From positions 1-64,000 of the forward strand of contig NZ_QBKN01000004.1 of the NCBI RefSeq assembly GCF_003054175.1: a DNA stretch of 64,000 nucleotides. Direction: 5' to 3'. Positions 49,134 to 57,732 of this stretch are shown here, one piece after another. The position numbers and the translations under genes are program-made. The notes beneath the pieces were generated by a model, which saw only the letters and a program-made list of their open reading frames with translations, had not been told where the DNA came from and did no database searches. Every line of letters starts with the position of its first letter. The stretch's first letter is position 1. Origin of the DNA: Allosediminivita pacifica (GTDB taxonomy: Bacteria; Pseudomonadota; Alphaproteobacteria; Rhodobacterales; Rhodobacteraceae).

Positions 49134-50549
49134 ATGGCCCAGCCCTCTCCCAAGCCCAAACCCTCTCCCGAGACCGCGGTCTTCGAGCCCTGGAACGATC
49201 CCGAGGCCAAGCCGCTGATCGAGTTCCGGAACGTGACCAAGCGGTTCGGCGAGTTCACCGCCATCGACGACCTGTCGCTCAGGATCTACGAGCGCGAGTT
49301 CTTTGCCCTGCTGGGGCCCTCGGGCTGCGGCAAGACCACGATGATGCGCATGCTGGCGGGCTTCGAGGCGCCGACCGAGGGGCATATCCTGCTTGGCGGG
49401 CAGGCGATCGACACCGTGCCGCCGAACAAGCGGGCGGTGAACATGATGTTCCAGAGCTACGCGCTGTTCCCGCACCTGACGGTCTTCGACAACATCGCCT
49501 TCGGCCTGCGCCGCGAGAGCCGCGACGACGAGAAGATCGAGGCGCGCGTGGAGGAGATGCTGCGGCTGACGCGGCTGAGCAAGTTCGCCAGCCGCAAGCC
49601 GCACCAGATTTCCGGCGGGCAGCGGCAGCGGGTGGCGCTGGCGCGCTCGCTCGCGAAGGCGCCGAAGCTGCTGCTTCTGGACGAACCGCTGGGGGCGCTG
49701 GACAAGAAGCTGCGCGAAGAGACGCAGTTCGAGCTCATGGACATCCAGGAAAAGACCGGCACCACCTTCGTGATCGTGACCCACGACCAGGAAGAGGCCA
49801 TGACGGTCGCAAGCCGCGTGGCGGTGATGGACGAGGGGCGCATCGTGCAGGTGGCGACGCCCGAGGTGATCTACGAGGCACCGAACTCGGTCTATGTGGC
49901 CGATTTCATCGGCGACGTGAACCTGATCCGCGGCACGGCGAAGGCGCGCGGCGAGGGAACGGCGCCCGCCGCCAACGAGGCCCCGCAGGAGGAAGCCCCA
50001 GGCACCACCGCGCCGCCGGCATCGGCGCCTGCGCCCGCGACCGGCCGGCACGATCCGCAACCCAACGCCATGGGCCGCTGGCTGCACGACCGGCTGCTCT
50101 CGCCTGTGATCGGCCCGCGCCGGGATCAGCCCAAGGCGCTGCCCGCGCCCGAGGCCGCGGCAGAGCTTCCGCCACCGGCGCCCGCGCCGGAAAGCGCCAC
50201 GGACATTCCCGAAGGCGGCATCGAGATCCACTGGTCCGAAGGTGCCGCTCCCATCGTGGCGAGCAGCGGCGACCCGGCACTCGACGGGCAGCAGGTGGTG
50301 CTGTCGCTGCGCCCCGAGAAGGTCAGCATCGCCAAGGAGAAGCCGCAGGCGCACAACGCCCTGCCCGGCCGCGTCATCGACATCGCCTACCTCGGCAACA
50401 TCTCCACCTACCACGTGGAGCTGCCCGACGGCACGATGATCAAGGCTCAGATGGCCAACACCCGCCGCATCGCGCGGCGCGACATCACCTGGGAAGACGA
50501 GGTCTGGGTGTCTTTCACCGCCACCGCCGGCGTCGTCCTGACGGAGTGA
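49134..50549 (+). CDS. potG: Polyamine ABC transporter ATP-binding protein with a Pro/Ala-rich insert
   Basis: 471 residues from the ATG at 49134; a GTG six bases upstream is possible. It has Walker A GPSGCGKTT (61-69), signature ISGGQRQRVALARS (159-172) and Walker B LLLLDEPLGALD (179-190). The family is about 370-380 residues long. Here about 90 residues rich in Pro, Ala and Glu (about 269-360) split the C-terminal regulatory OB domain, which resumes at VVLSLRPEKVSIA (388-400). The frame is continuous and codon use is uniform, so it is not a frameshift. It energises polyamine uptake. Confidence 0.92.
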   Translation: MAQPSPKPKPSPETAVFEPWNDPEAKPLIEFRNVTKRFGEFTAIDDLSLRIYEREFFALLGPSGCGKTTMMRMLAGFEAPTEGHILLGGQAIDTVPPNKRAVNMMFQSYALFPHLTVFDNIAFGLRRESRDDEKIEARVEEMLRLTRLSKFASRKPHQISGGQRQRVALARSLAKAPKLLLLDEPLGALDKKLREETQFELMDIQEKTGTTFVIVTHDQEEAMTVASRVAVMDEGRIVQVATPEVIYEAPNSVYVADFIGDVNLIRGTAKARGEGTAPAANEAPQEEAPGTTAPPASAPAPATGRHDPQPNAMGRWLHDRLLSPVIGPRRDQPKALPAPEAAAELPPPAPAPESATDIPEGGIEIHWSEGAAPIVASSGDPALDGQQVVLSLRPEKVSIAKEKPQAHNALPGRVIDIAYLGNISTYHVELPDGTMIKAQMANTRRIARRDITWEDEVWVSFTATAGVVLTE

Positions 50550-50553
50550 GCCC

Positions 50554-51444
50554 ATGCGCCGCCTGATCATCGTCGCCGTGCCCTATCTCTGGTTGCTGGC
50601 GCTCTTCCTGATCCCCTTCCTGATCGTGCTGAAGATCTCGCTCAGCGACATCGCGCTGGCGCGGCCGCCTTACATGCCGCAGCTCGACCTCTCGGGCGGC
50701 TGGCAGGCCATTCGAGACTTCGTCAGTCAGCTCGACTTCGAGAACTTCGTCTTCCTGACCACCGACGATCTTTACTGGAAGGCCTACCTCAGCTCGCTGC
50801 GGATCGCGGCGGTGGCCACTTTCATCACGCTTCTGGTGGGCTATCCCATCGCCTACGCCATGGCCCGCGCCACCCCCGAATGGCGCCCCACCCTGCTGAT
50901 GCTGGTGATCCTGCCCTTCTGGACCAGCTTCCTGATCCGCGTCTATTCGTGGATGGGGATCCTCGGCAACGAGGGCGTGCTGAACCAGGTCCTGCTCTGG
51001 GCGGGCCTCATCACCGAGCCGCTGCAGATCCTCAACACCACGACCGCGGTCTACATCGGCATCGTCTATACCTACCTGCCCTTCATGATCCTGCCGATCT
51101 ACTCGACGCTGGAGCGCATGGACGAAAGCCTGCTCGAGGCGGCCGAGGACCTGGGCTGCTCGCGGCTCTCGGCCTTCTGGCTGGTAACCTTCCCGCTCTC
51201 TCGCAACGGCATCGTGGCGGGCTGCTTCCTCGTCTTCATCCCCGCCATCGGCGAGTTCGTGATCCCCTCGCTGCTGGGCGGTTCGCAGACGCTGATGATC
51301 GGCAAGGTCCTGTGGGAGGAGTTCTTCAACAACCGCGACTGGCCCGTGGCCAGCGCCGTGGCCGTGGTGCTGCTGCTCATCCTCATCATCCCGATCGTGC
51401 TTTTCCAGCGCACCGAGGAAAAGGCGCGGGAGGCCGAAAGATGA
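50554..51444 (+). CDS. potH: Polyamine ABC transporter permease (PotB/PotH type)
   Basis: 296 residues with six membrane helices starting LIIVAVPYLWLLALFLIPFLIV. The EAA loop ESLLEAAEDLGCSRLSAFWLV is visible near 190-210. It starts five bases after potG. It pairs with PotI as the inner-membrane channel. Confidence 0.93.
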   Translation: MRRLIIVAVPYLWLLALFLIPFLIVLKISLSDIALARPPYMPQLDLSGGWQAIRDFVSQLDFENFVFLTTDDLYWKAYLSSLRIAAVATFITLLVGYPIAYAMARATPEWRPTLLMLVILPFWTSFLIRVYSWMGILGNEGVLNQVLLWAGLITEPLQILNTTTAVYIGIVYTYLPFMILPIYSTLERMDESLLEAAEDLGCSRLSAFWLVTFPLSRNGIVAGCFLVFIPAIGEFVIPSLLGGSQTLMIGKVLWEEFFNNRDWPVASAVAVVLLLILIIPIVLFQRTEEKAREAER

Positions 51445-51455
51445 CCCGAACCGCG

Positions 51456-51512
51456 CTTCTTCTCGCTGAAAATACCTCGGGGGAGTCCCGCAGGGACGGG
51501 GGCAGAGCCCCC
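51456..51512 (+). repeat. Dispersed repeat family A, copy 3 (inside the pot operon)
   Basis: Nearly identical to copy 1 over the CTTCTTCTCGCT, AATACCTCGGGGGAGTCCCG and GGGGGCAGAGCCCCC parts. It fills the 91-base gap between potH and potI, an unusual place for an intergenic palindrome. Confidence 0.85.
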
Positions 51513-51535
51513 AACCACGCCGGAGGCAAGGCGAC

Positions 51536-52357
51536 ATGAGACGGTTTTCCTGGTTCAACGCCACCTCGCTGACGCTCGGCTTTGCCTTCCTCTACCTGCC
51601 GATGATCATCCTGGTGATCTACAGCTTCAACCGAAGCCAGCTTGTCACCGTCTGGGCGGGTTTCTCGACCCGCTGGTACGGCGAGCTGCTGACCAACCAG
51701 GAGTTCCTCGACGCGGCTTGGGTCACGCTCAAGGTGGCGGTCTTCTCCTCCACGCTCGCCACGGTGCTGGGCACCATGGCGGCCTATGCCATCGTGCGCA
51801 TGGGCCGCTTTCCGGGCCGGACGCTGTTTTCGGGCATGATCTATGCCCCGCTCGTCATGCCCGAGGTCATCACCGGCCTGTCGCTGCTGCTGCTCTTCAT
51901 CGGCATCGGGCTCGACCGCGGCGTGCTGACCATCGTGCTGGCGCATACCACCTTTTCGATGTGCTACGTCTCGGTGGTGGTGTCGTCGCGGCTGGCGAAC
52001 TTCGACCGCGCGCTGGAGGAAGCGGCGCTGGATCTGGGCTGTTCGCCCTTCGATGCCTTTCGCCTCGTGACCCTGCCGATCATCGCGCCCGCGGTGATCT
52101 CGGGCTGGCTGCTGGCCTTCACGCTCTCGCTCGACGATCTCGTCATCGCGAGCTTCACCACCGGCCCCTCGGCCACGACGCTGCCGATCAAGATCTTCTC
52201 GTCGATCCGGCTGGGCGTCAGCCCCGAGATCAACGCCCTGTCTACGGTGCTGATCGGGATCGTGACGGTTGGGGTCATCACGGCCTCGCTGATCTCGAAA
52301 CGTGCCGCGGTGCAAGCCGAGCGGGAAACCCGGGCCGGGGAACGCACCACCGGATGA
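51536..52357 (+). CDS. potI: Polyamine ABC transporter permease (PotC/PotI type)
   Basis: 273 residues with six membrane helices, opening with ATSLTLGFAFLYLPMIILVI. The EAA loop EEAALDLGCSPFDAFRLV lies near 160-177. It partners PotH. The ATG follows GGAGGCAAGGCGAC. Its stop overlaps the start of the flavoprotein gene (ATGA). Confidence 0.93.
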   Translation: MRRFSWFNATSLTLGFAFLYLPMIILVIYSFNRSQLVTVWAGFSTRWYGELLTNQEFLDAAWVTLKVAVFSSTLATVLGTMAAYAIVRMGRFPGRTLFSGMIYAPLVMPEVITGLSLLLLFIGIGLDRGVLTIVLAHTTFSMCYVSVVVSSRLANFDRALEEAALDLGCSPFDAFRLVTLPIIAPAVISGWLLAFTLSLDDLVIASFTTGPSATTLPIKIFSSIRLGVSPEINALSTVLIGIVTVGVITASLISKRAAVQAERETRAGERTTG

Positions 52358-53667
52358 AACGACTCTACGAGGCGGGCGCCTACGGCCCGCAAGGCGATTG
52401 CTGGTGGGCCGAGGGCGCCGCACCGCTTGAATGGCCGGCCATCGACGGCGACACGCATTGCGACGTGGCGGTGATCGGTGGCGGTTTCACGGGGCTGTCG
52501 ACCGCGTTGCACCTCGCCGAAGGCGGCGCGGATGTCCTTGTGGTCGAAGCCGGGCACCCGGGCTATGGCGCCTCGGGGCGCAACGGCGGGTTCTGCTGTC
52601 TCGGCGGGGCCAAGGCGCCCGATGCGCTGCTGAAGCGCCGCTTCGGTGAGGCGGGCCTTGCCGAGTGGCAGGCGACCGAGAAAGCCGCCATCGCCACCGC
52701 CGAGGGGCTGATCGAGACCCATGGCATGGAGGTGCAGCGCCATTCGCGGGGCGAGACCCAGCTGGCCCACAACGCGAAAGCCTGGCGCGGCATGCAGGGC
52801 GGCATCGGCGACGTGGAACGGGCCTATGGCGTGACGCCCGAGCTGACCGCGCCCGACGCGCTGCGGCAGGCGGGGCTGGGCGGTCCGTGGCACGGCGCCA
52901 TGACCATCCCGCTGGGCTTTGCGCTGAACCCGCGCGCCTACCACGCGGGCCTTGGTCGTGCGGCGGCGGGTGCAGGCGCGCGGCTCGCCTCGGACAGCCC
53001 CGTGACGGGCCTTGGCCCCGACGGCGCGCGCTGGCGGCTGACCACGCCACGCGGCACGGTGAGCGCCGACCAGGTGGTGATTGCCACCAACGGCTATTCC
53101 TCCGAGGATCTGCCCGACTGGCTGCGCGCCCGCACCCTGCCCGTTCTGTCGAGCGTCATCGTCACGCGCCCCCTGACGCAGGCCGAGCAGGCGGCGCAGG
53201 GGTGGACCAGCGGGCAGATGAGCTTCGACACGCGGCAGCTGCTGCATTACTTCCGGCTAATGCCTGACGGGCGGTTCCTGTTCGGGATGCGCGGCGGGCT
53301 GCGGGCCACGGCTTCGGCCGACCGCGCCATCGCCAAGCGCATCCGGCGGAATTTCCACGCGCTGTTCCCAGCGTGGAAGGATGTGGAGATCACGCACAGC
53401 TGGTCCGGTCTGGTCTGCCTGCTCGCAGGGCTTACGCCCTTTGCGGGCGCGGTGCCGGGGCATCCGGGGCTATTCGCAGCCATGGGGTACCACGGAAACG
53501 GCGTGGCCATGGCGACGCATGCGGGGCGGCTGCTGGCCGATCACATGACGCGCGGCGGCGAGATCCCCGCCGCCATGCGCACGCCCCCGGCGCGCTTTCC
53601 GCTGGGGCGGCACCGGCGGGTGCTGCTGCGCCCCGCCTATGTCGGGGCCGAGCTTTTCGACCTCTAG
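52354..53667 (+). CDS. FAD-dependent amine oxidoreductase (PuuB/DadA-like)
   Basis: 437 residues. The FAD motif VIGGGFTGLSTALHLAE lies near residue 40, GYGASGRNGGFC near 70 and ATNGYSS near 245. The closing GYHGNGVAMATHAGRLLAD marks the DAO family. The pattern (start KRLYEAGAYGPQ, RNGGFC) matches gamma-glutamylputrescine oxidase-like enzymes. Translational coupling to potI supports oxidation of the imported amine, perhaps directly. The exact substrate is inferred. Confidence 0.88.
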   Translation: MKRLYEAGAYGPQGDCWWAEGAAPLEWPAIDGDTHCDVAVIGGGFTGLSTALHLAEGGADVLVVEAGHPGYGASGRNGGFCCLGGAKAPDALLKRRFGEAGLAEWQATEKAAIATAEGLIETHGMEVQRHSRGETQLAHNAKAWRGMQGGIGDVERAYGVTPELTAPDALRQAGLGGPWHGAMTIPLGFALNPRAYHAGLGRAAAGAGARLASDSPVTGLGPDGARWRLTTPRGTVSADQVVIATNGYSSEDLPDWLRARTLPVLSSVIVTRPLTQAEQAAQGWTSGQMSFDTRQLLHYFRLMPDGRFLFGMRGGLRATASADRAIAKRIRRNFHALFPAWKDVEITHSWSGLVCLLAGLTPFAGAVPGHPGLFAAMGYHGNGVAMATHAGRLLADHMTRGGEIPAAMRTPPARFPLGRHRRVLLRPAYVGAELFDL

Positions 53668-54140
53668 CGTTCCGCGCAGGGACCGCCCTGCATGCAGGTC
53701 TGCACCGCGTCGAGCGCCTCGGGCGCAGGATTAGGGTGCAGATTGCCGGGACAGGGGCTGGCGAGCGCGACGTACCCGTCCCCCTCCTTCAGCAGGAAGG
53801 CGAGGTAGCGGGTGTCGCTGGCAGGGCTGGCGCACCAGGGGCCCGCGCAGGTGGCGCGCAGGGTGATGTCGCGGTCGAAGGGAATGGTAAAGCCCTCCTT
53901 CGAGAGGCCCTGCCCCTCGATCCGTGCGGGGATCTCGACCGCGTCTCGGGGCGCCTGGGCGCCAAGGTCGGTCTTGGGCAGCAGGTCCTCGTCGAAGCGC
54001 ATCTCGCCGTCGACGACGATCCAGCTCCGGTCGTCCGCGGCGGCGCGCCGGAAATCGGCCTGCGGGTCGGCCTGCATGCAGCTGAGCGCGACGGCAGGTC
54101 CGGCGGCGGTGAGGGCCAGGATGAAGGCAAGCGCGCGCAT
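53664..54140 (-). CDS. Secreted protein with paired cysteines, function unknown
   Basis: 158 residues from the ATG at 54140. A signal peptide ends at GPAVALS (about 14-20). The mature part has six cysteines (SCMQ, ATCAGPWCASP, ASPCPGN, QTCMQGGPC), suggesting disulphides in the periplasm. No family recognised. Its stop overlaps the opposing amine oxidoreductase gene by 4 bases, and it starts at the rppH stop. Confidence 0.78.
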   Translation of the reverse strand: MRALAFILALTAAGPAVALSCMQADPQADFRRAAADDRSWIVVDGEMRFDEDLLPKTDLGAQAPRDAVEIPARIEGQGLSKEGFTIPFDRDITLRATCAGPWCASPASDTRYLAFLLKEGDGYVALASPCPGNLHPNPAPEALDAVQTCMQGGPCAER

Positions 54141-54622
54141 CACAAGTGCCCCCGGAAGGCCGCGATGACCTGCTCGTAGACGGGGCGCTTGAAGGGCACG
54201 ATCTGGCCCAGCACCTCGTCCGCGGGCAGCCAGCACCATTTCGAGAACTCGGGGTGGTCGGTGTCGATGCGCACCTGGTCGTCGCGGCCGTGGAAGCGCA
54301 GCAGGAACCACTTCTGCTCCTGCCCCTTGAACTTGCCCTTCCAGATCTTTGGCACGATGTCGTGCGGCAGGTCGTAGGAGAGCCAACCCTCGGTTTCTGC
54401 CTCGACGGTGACGAGGTCGGGGGTGACGCCGATTTCCTCTTCCAGCTCGCGCAGCGCGGCGTCCCTGGGGGTTTCGCCTTCGTCGATGCCGCCCTGGGGC
54501 ATCTGCCAGGCGGGGACCTCGCTGTCGATGCGCTGGCCGACGAAGGCCTCGCCTGCCTCATTGACAAGCATGACGCCGACGTTGCGGCGATAGGGAAGCT
54601 TGGCGATGTCTTCGGGGGTCAT
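54140..54622 (-). CDS. rppH: RNA pyrophosphohydrolase
   Basis: 160 residues with a complete Nudix box ([16 protein letters not shown] and LEEEIGV, residues about 44-66). [21 protein letters not shown] and WQMPQGG are typical of RppH, as is the [12 protein letters not shown] segment. It removes pyrophosphate from 5'-triphosphate mRNA ends, starting decay. It sits in a string rppH-ctpA-envC-gpmI that is conserved in alphaproteobacteria. Confidence 0.95.
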   Translation of the reverse strand: MTPEDIAKLPYRRNVGVMLVNEAGEAFVGQRIDSEVPAWQMPQGGIDEGETPRDAALRELEEEIGVTPDLVTVEAETEGWLSYDLPHDIVPKIWKGKFKGQEQKWFLLRFHGRDDQVRIDTDHPEFSKWCWLPADEVLGQIVPFKRPVYEQVIAAFRGHL

Positions 54623-55071
54623 GTCGGGCCTTCTTGCCGGGAGTCACGCAGTAGCCGCTGTCGGGCGGGGTGTCTCGACTTGTAGAGGTGCCGCGCCCAG
54701 AGCGCAAAGAGCGGTGTGAGCGCGCCCGCGTCGATGGCGATTGTCTCGTGCACCCGGCAGCCGCCTGTGGTGGGCCAGACCTGCAGCCAGTGTTCCCAGT
54801 GGCGCACGCCGGCGCCACTTTCAAGCGAGTGGAAGCGGCGGGCGCGGTCGTCGCACTCGAGCACCTCCATGGCGTAGGGCTGCGGCGGGAGGCGCCCGAA
54901 GAGAGAGACCGTTACCTCGATCCTCTGGCCCGCGCGGATGCGGCCCGAGGGCAGGCCCTGCATCACGATGCGCGGCCGGTTGACCTCGGCCATAGCATCG
55001 AGATCGGTGACCAGCGCCCAGAGCCGGGCGGCATCGGCGTTGTAGTCGTGACTGAGGCGGATCTTCCGCAT
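54619..55071 (-). CDS. SRPBCC (START-like) domain protein
   Basis: 150 residues from the ATG at 55071; a TTG at 55104 would add 11 residues. The polyketide-cyclase-like pattern is seen in [42 protein letters not shown] and [20 protein letters not shown]. These proteins bind a hydrophobic ligand in a helix-grip fold. The ligand is unknown. Overlaps the rppH start by 4 bases. Confidence 0.8.
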   Translation of the reverse strand: MRKIRLSHDYNADAARLWALVTDLDAMAEVNRPRIVMQGLPSGRIRAGQRIEVTVSLFGRLPPQPYAMEVLECDDRARRFHSLESGAGVRHWEHWLQVWPTTGGCRVHETIAIDAGALTPLFALWARHLYKSRHPARQRLLRDSRQEGPT

Positions 55072-55210
55072 GCGGCTTTGCCCTGGGGGATACGTCTCGA
55101 TCAACCGTTTCGCGGCGACGGCATTCCCCGACGTCGCCGAAGGGAAAACCGTGCCCTGCGCGGGGACCCGGACGGAAAACGGGCGGGGTCCCTGCCCCGC
55201 CCGTCCGCAA

Positions 55211-56617
55211 TCATTCCTCGGCTTCGGAGGTCTCTTCGTCGTCCGAGCCGGTATCGGCGCCGGCCGAGGGAGCCTCGGGCCCGAGCGCCGAGAGGCCCTT
55301 GAGGATGTCGAGCGCGTAGGCCAGCTGGTAGTCCTCCTCGCGGAGGCGGGCGGCTTCCTCGGCCTGGGCGCGGTCTTCCTCGATCTGGCGGATCTCGTCC
55401 TCGGTCAGGCTGTCGTTGTCGAGCCGGCCGCGCAGGTCGGCCTCGGAGCGGGAGAAGCCCTCGGGCGCTTCCTCGTCCTCGGCGGGTTCCTCGGTGCGGG
55501 GCGGCTGGTGCACGACGATATCGGGCGAGATGCCCAGCGCCTGGATCGAGCGGCCCGAGGGCGTGTAGTAGCGCGCGGTGGTCAGGCGCATCGCGCCGTC
55601 GCCCCGCAGCGGCATCACGGTCTGGACCGAGCCCTTCCCGAAACTCTTGGTGCCCACGACGATGGCGCGGCGGTGATCCTGCAGGGCACCCGCGACGATT
55701 TCCGAGGCCGAGGCGGAGCCGCCGTTGATCAGCACGACGAGGGGCTTGCCGCCCGCGAGGTCGCCTTCGGAGGCGTTGTAGCGGTCGCCCTCGGCGGGAT
55801 CGCGGCCGCGGGTCGAGACGATCTCGCCCTGTTCAAGGAAGGCATCCGAGACACGGATCGCCTGGCTGAGCAGGCCGCCGGGGTTGTTGCGCAGGTCGAG
55901 CACGATGCCGTTGACGCTGTCCATGCCGCCCGCTTCCTCGATCTGCTCCTCGAGCCCGTCGCGGAGGTTGGGGAAGGTCTGGTCGTTGAAGGTGGTGACG
56001 CGCAGCACGACGGTGTCGCCCTCGGTGCGGGCACGCACGGCGGTGAGCGTGATGGTGTCGCGGGTAATGGTGACGTCGAACGGCTCTTCCTCGCCCTCGC
56101 GCACCACGGTCACGACGATGTCGGACCCCACCGGGCCGCGCATCAGGTCGACCGCGTCGTTGAGCGTCAGGCCCAGCACGGATTCACCGTCGACATGGGT
56201 GATGAAATCGCCCGCCTCGATGCCCGCTTCCTGCGCCGGGGTGCCGTCCATGGGCGACACGACCTTCACGAAACCGTCTTCCTGCGTGACCTCGATCCCG
56301 AGGCCGCCGAACTCACCGCGCGTCTGGACGCGCATGTCCTCGGCATCTTCGGGGGGCAGGTAGCTGGAGTGCGGGTCGAGCGAGGTCAGCATGCCGTTGA
56401 TGGCAGCCTCGATCAGCTCTTCCTCGTCGACCTCCTCGACGTACTGGGCGCGGATCCGCTCGAAGATGTCGCCGAAGAGATCGAGCTGCTCGTAAACGCT
56501 GGAGCTTCGGTTTCCCTCCTGCGCCAGCAGCGGCCCGACCAGCTGCGTCGTCGCCACGACGCCGGCGAGCGTGCCGGCCGCGGCGGCCATCACGAATTTC
56601 TGCATTGTGCTCGTCAT
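55211..56617 (-). CDS. ctpA: C-terminal processing peptidase (S41)
   Basis: 468 residues from the ATG at 56617, which overlaps the envC stop (ATGA). A signal or anchor segment spans about 5-33. A PDZ domain lies near 95-175 (FGGLGIEVTQEDGFVKVVSP). The S41 core carries LDLRNNPGG, the serine motif NGGSASASEIVAGAL near 298-312, and Lys about 328 in GTKSFGKG. An acidic C-terminal tail follows. It trims or degrades periplasmic proteins and often controls peptidoglycan hydrolases, which fits its coupling to envC. Confidence 0.94.
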   Translation of the reverse strand: MTSTMQKFVMAAAAGTLAGVVATTQLVGPLLAQEGNRSSSVYEQLDLFGDIFERIRAQYVEEVDEEELIEAAINGMLTSLDPHSSYLPPEDAEDMRVQTRGEFGGLGIEVTQEDGFVKVVSPMDGTPAQEAGIEAGDFITHVDGESVLGLTLNDAVDLMRGPVGSDIVVTVVREGEEEPFDVTITRDTITLTAVRARTEGDTVVLRVTTFNDQTFPNLRDGLEEQIEEAGGMDSVNGIVLDLRNNPGGLLSQAIRVSDAFLEQGEIVSTRGRDPAEGDRYNASEGDLAGGKPLVVLINGGSASASEIVAGALQDHRRAIVVGTKSFGKGSVQTVMPLRGDGAMRLTTARYYTPSGRSIQALGISPDIVVHQPPRTEEPAEDEEAPEGFSRSEADLRGRLDNDSLTEDEIRQIEEDRAQAEEAARLREEDYQLAYALDILKGLSALGPEAPSAGADTGSDDEETSEAEE

Positions 56618-57732
56618 CCCTTGTCGGTTGCGAACCACGTGCGTGGATCGACAGGCGTATCGCCTTCCCTGACTTCTATATAGAGCGTCTCGGTTCGCCC
56701 AGCGCCAGTGGTTTCACTTGTCGGTGACCCCGTCCCTCCGGAGCCCATGAGCCCGACGGGACTGCCCTCGGGCAGCACCTGCCCCATCTGACCGAAGACC
56801 CGATCGAGCCCCGCCAGAACGAACAGCAGATCGGGCTGGGGTTCAAGGATGGTCACCAGCCCGTAGTCGAGAAGCGGGCCGTTGTAGCGGATTGTTGCTG
56901 CCACCGGCGTCGTCACGAGCGCCTGCGGCCGCGTTGCGATCACCAGGCCGGGGCGCGCGACACCCGCGGCGTCCTCTTCCCCCGGCGCGCGCAACACGAC
57001 ACCGCTGACCGGCAGGGGCAGGTCGCCCTTGCGGTCGTCGATGCTCGCCCCCTCGGGCGCTGTGGCCACCTCCTCGCCCCCGGCGAGGTCGGCGAGGCCC
57101 GAGGCAAAGCCTTCGAGCGTCTCGGTCGAGGAGATGAGGATCGCGGTGCGGATCTGGTCCTCGGTGTAGCGTTGCGGCAGGTCGGTGCGGTCGGCGATGG
57201 CCTGGCTGAGCGCACTGCGCGCGGCCTGAACTTCCGAAAGCCCTTCCTGCAGGGTCTCGGCGGCGTTTTCCTGAAGCTGGCGCAGGGCGGCGACCTCTTC
57301 GAGGTCGGCACGCAGGTCCTCGGCGCGGGCGTTCAGGCCCGGGGCGACGGCGGCGACCAGCATCCCGGCGCGGGCGCTGCCGAGCGGGCCTTCGGGGTGC
57401 AGCATGACCTGGGGGCCGGGCCGGCCCGAGTTGGACATGAGCGCGCCCAGAAGCTGGCTGACCTCGCCTTCCTGCGCGCGAAGCTTGCGGGTGATCTCGG
57501 TCTCGCGGACGGCGGCGGCGCGCAGGCCGGTGCGCATCGCCGCAAGCCCGTCCTCGTAAGCCCGTACCGCATCGGTCAGCGCCGCGACCCTGTCGCTGGC
57601 GCCCTCGGCCTGGTCCATGCGGAGCGAAGCGGCCTCGAGATCGCGGGCCGCTTGCCGTGCGCCTTCGGCGGCGTCCTGCGCGAAGGCAGGCGCGGCGGCG
57701 AGGGCCAGGACAAGGACGAGCCGGCGGATCAC
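56614..57732 (-). CDS. envC: EnvC-like murein hydrolase activator (degenerate LytM)
   Basis: 372 residues from a GTG at 57732 overlapping the gpmI stop. A signal peptide (about 1-18) precedes long coiled coils (about 20-220). A C-terminal LytM/M23-like domain follows (about 250-365, with GLVIATRPQALVTTPVAATI and FGQMGQVLPEGSPVGLMGSG). The HxxxD and HxH zinc residues of active M23 peptidases are missing; at the HxH position it reads ETLYIEVREG. So it should activate cell-division amidases rather than cut murein itself. Confidence 0.9.
   Translation of the reverse strand: MIRRLVLVLALAAAPAFAQDAAEGARQAARDLEAASLRMDQAEGASDRVAALTDAVRAYEDGLAAMRTGLRAAAVRETEITRKLRAQEGEVSQLLGALMSNSGRPGPQVMLHPEGPLGSARAGMLVAAVAPGLNARAEDLRADLEEVAALRQLQENAAETLQEGLSEVQAARSALSQAIADRTDLPQRYTEDQIRTAILISSTETLEGFASGLADLAGGEEVATAPEGASIDDRKGDLPLPVSGVVLRAPGEEDAAGVARPGLVIATRPQALVTTPVAATIRYNGPLLDYGLVTILEPQPDLLFVLAGLDRVFGQMGQVLPEGSPVGLMGSGGTGSPTSETTGAGRTETLYIEVREGDTPVDPRTWFATDKG

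Noticed and set aside
47154-50570. 1138-codon minus-strand open frame covering potF-potG
   Set aside because: Only its last 224 codons are a gene (the GntR regulator); the rest is antisense to the well-supported pot genes.
55070-56683. 537-codon plus-strand open frame
   Set aside because: Antisense of ctpA, which has intact PDZ and S41 motifs.
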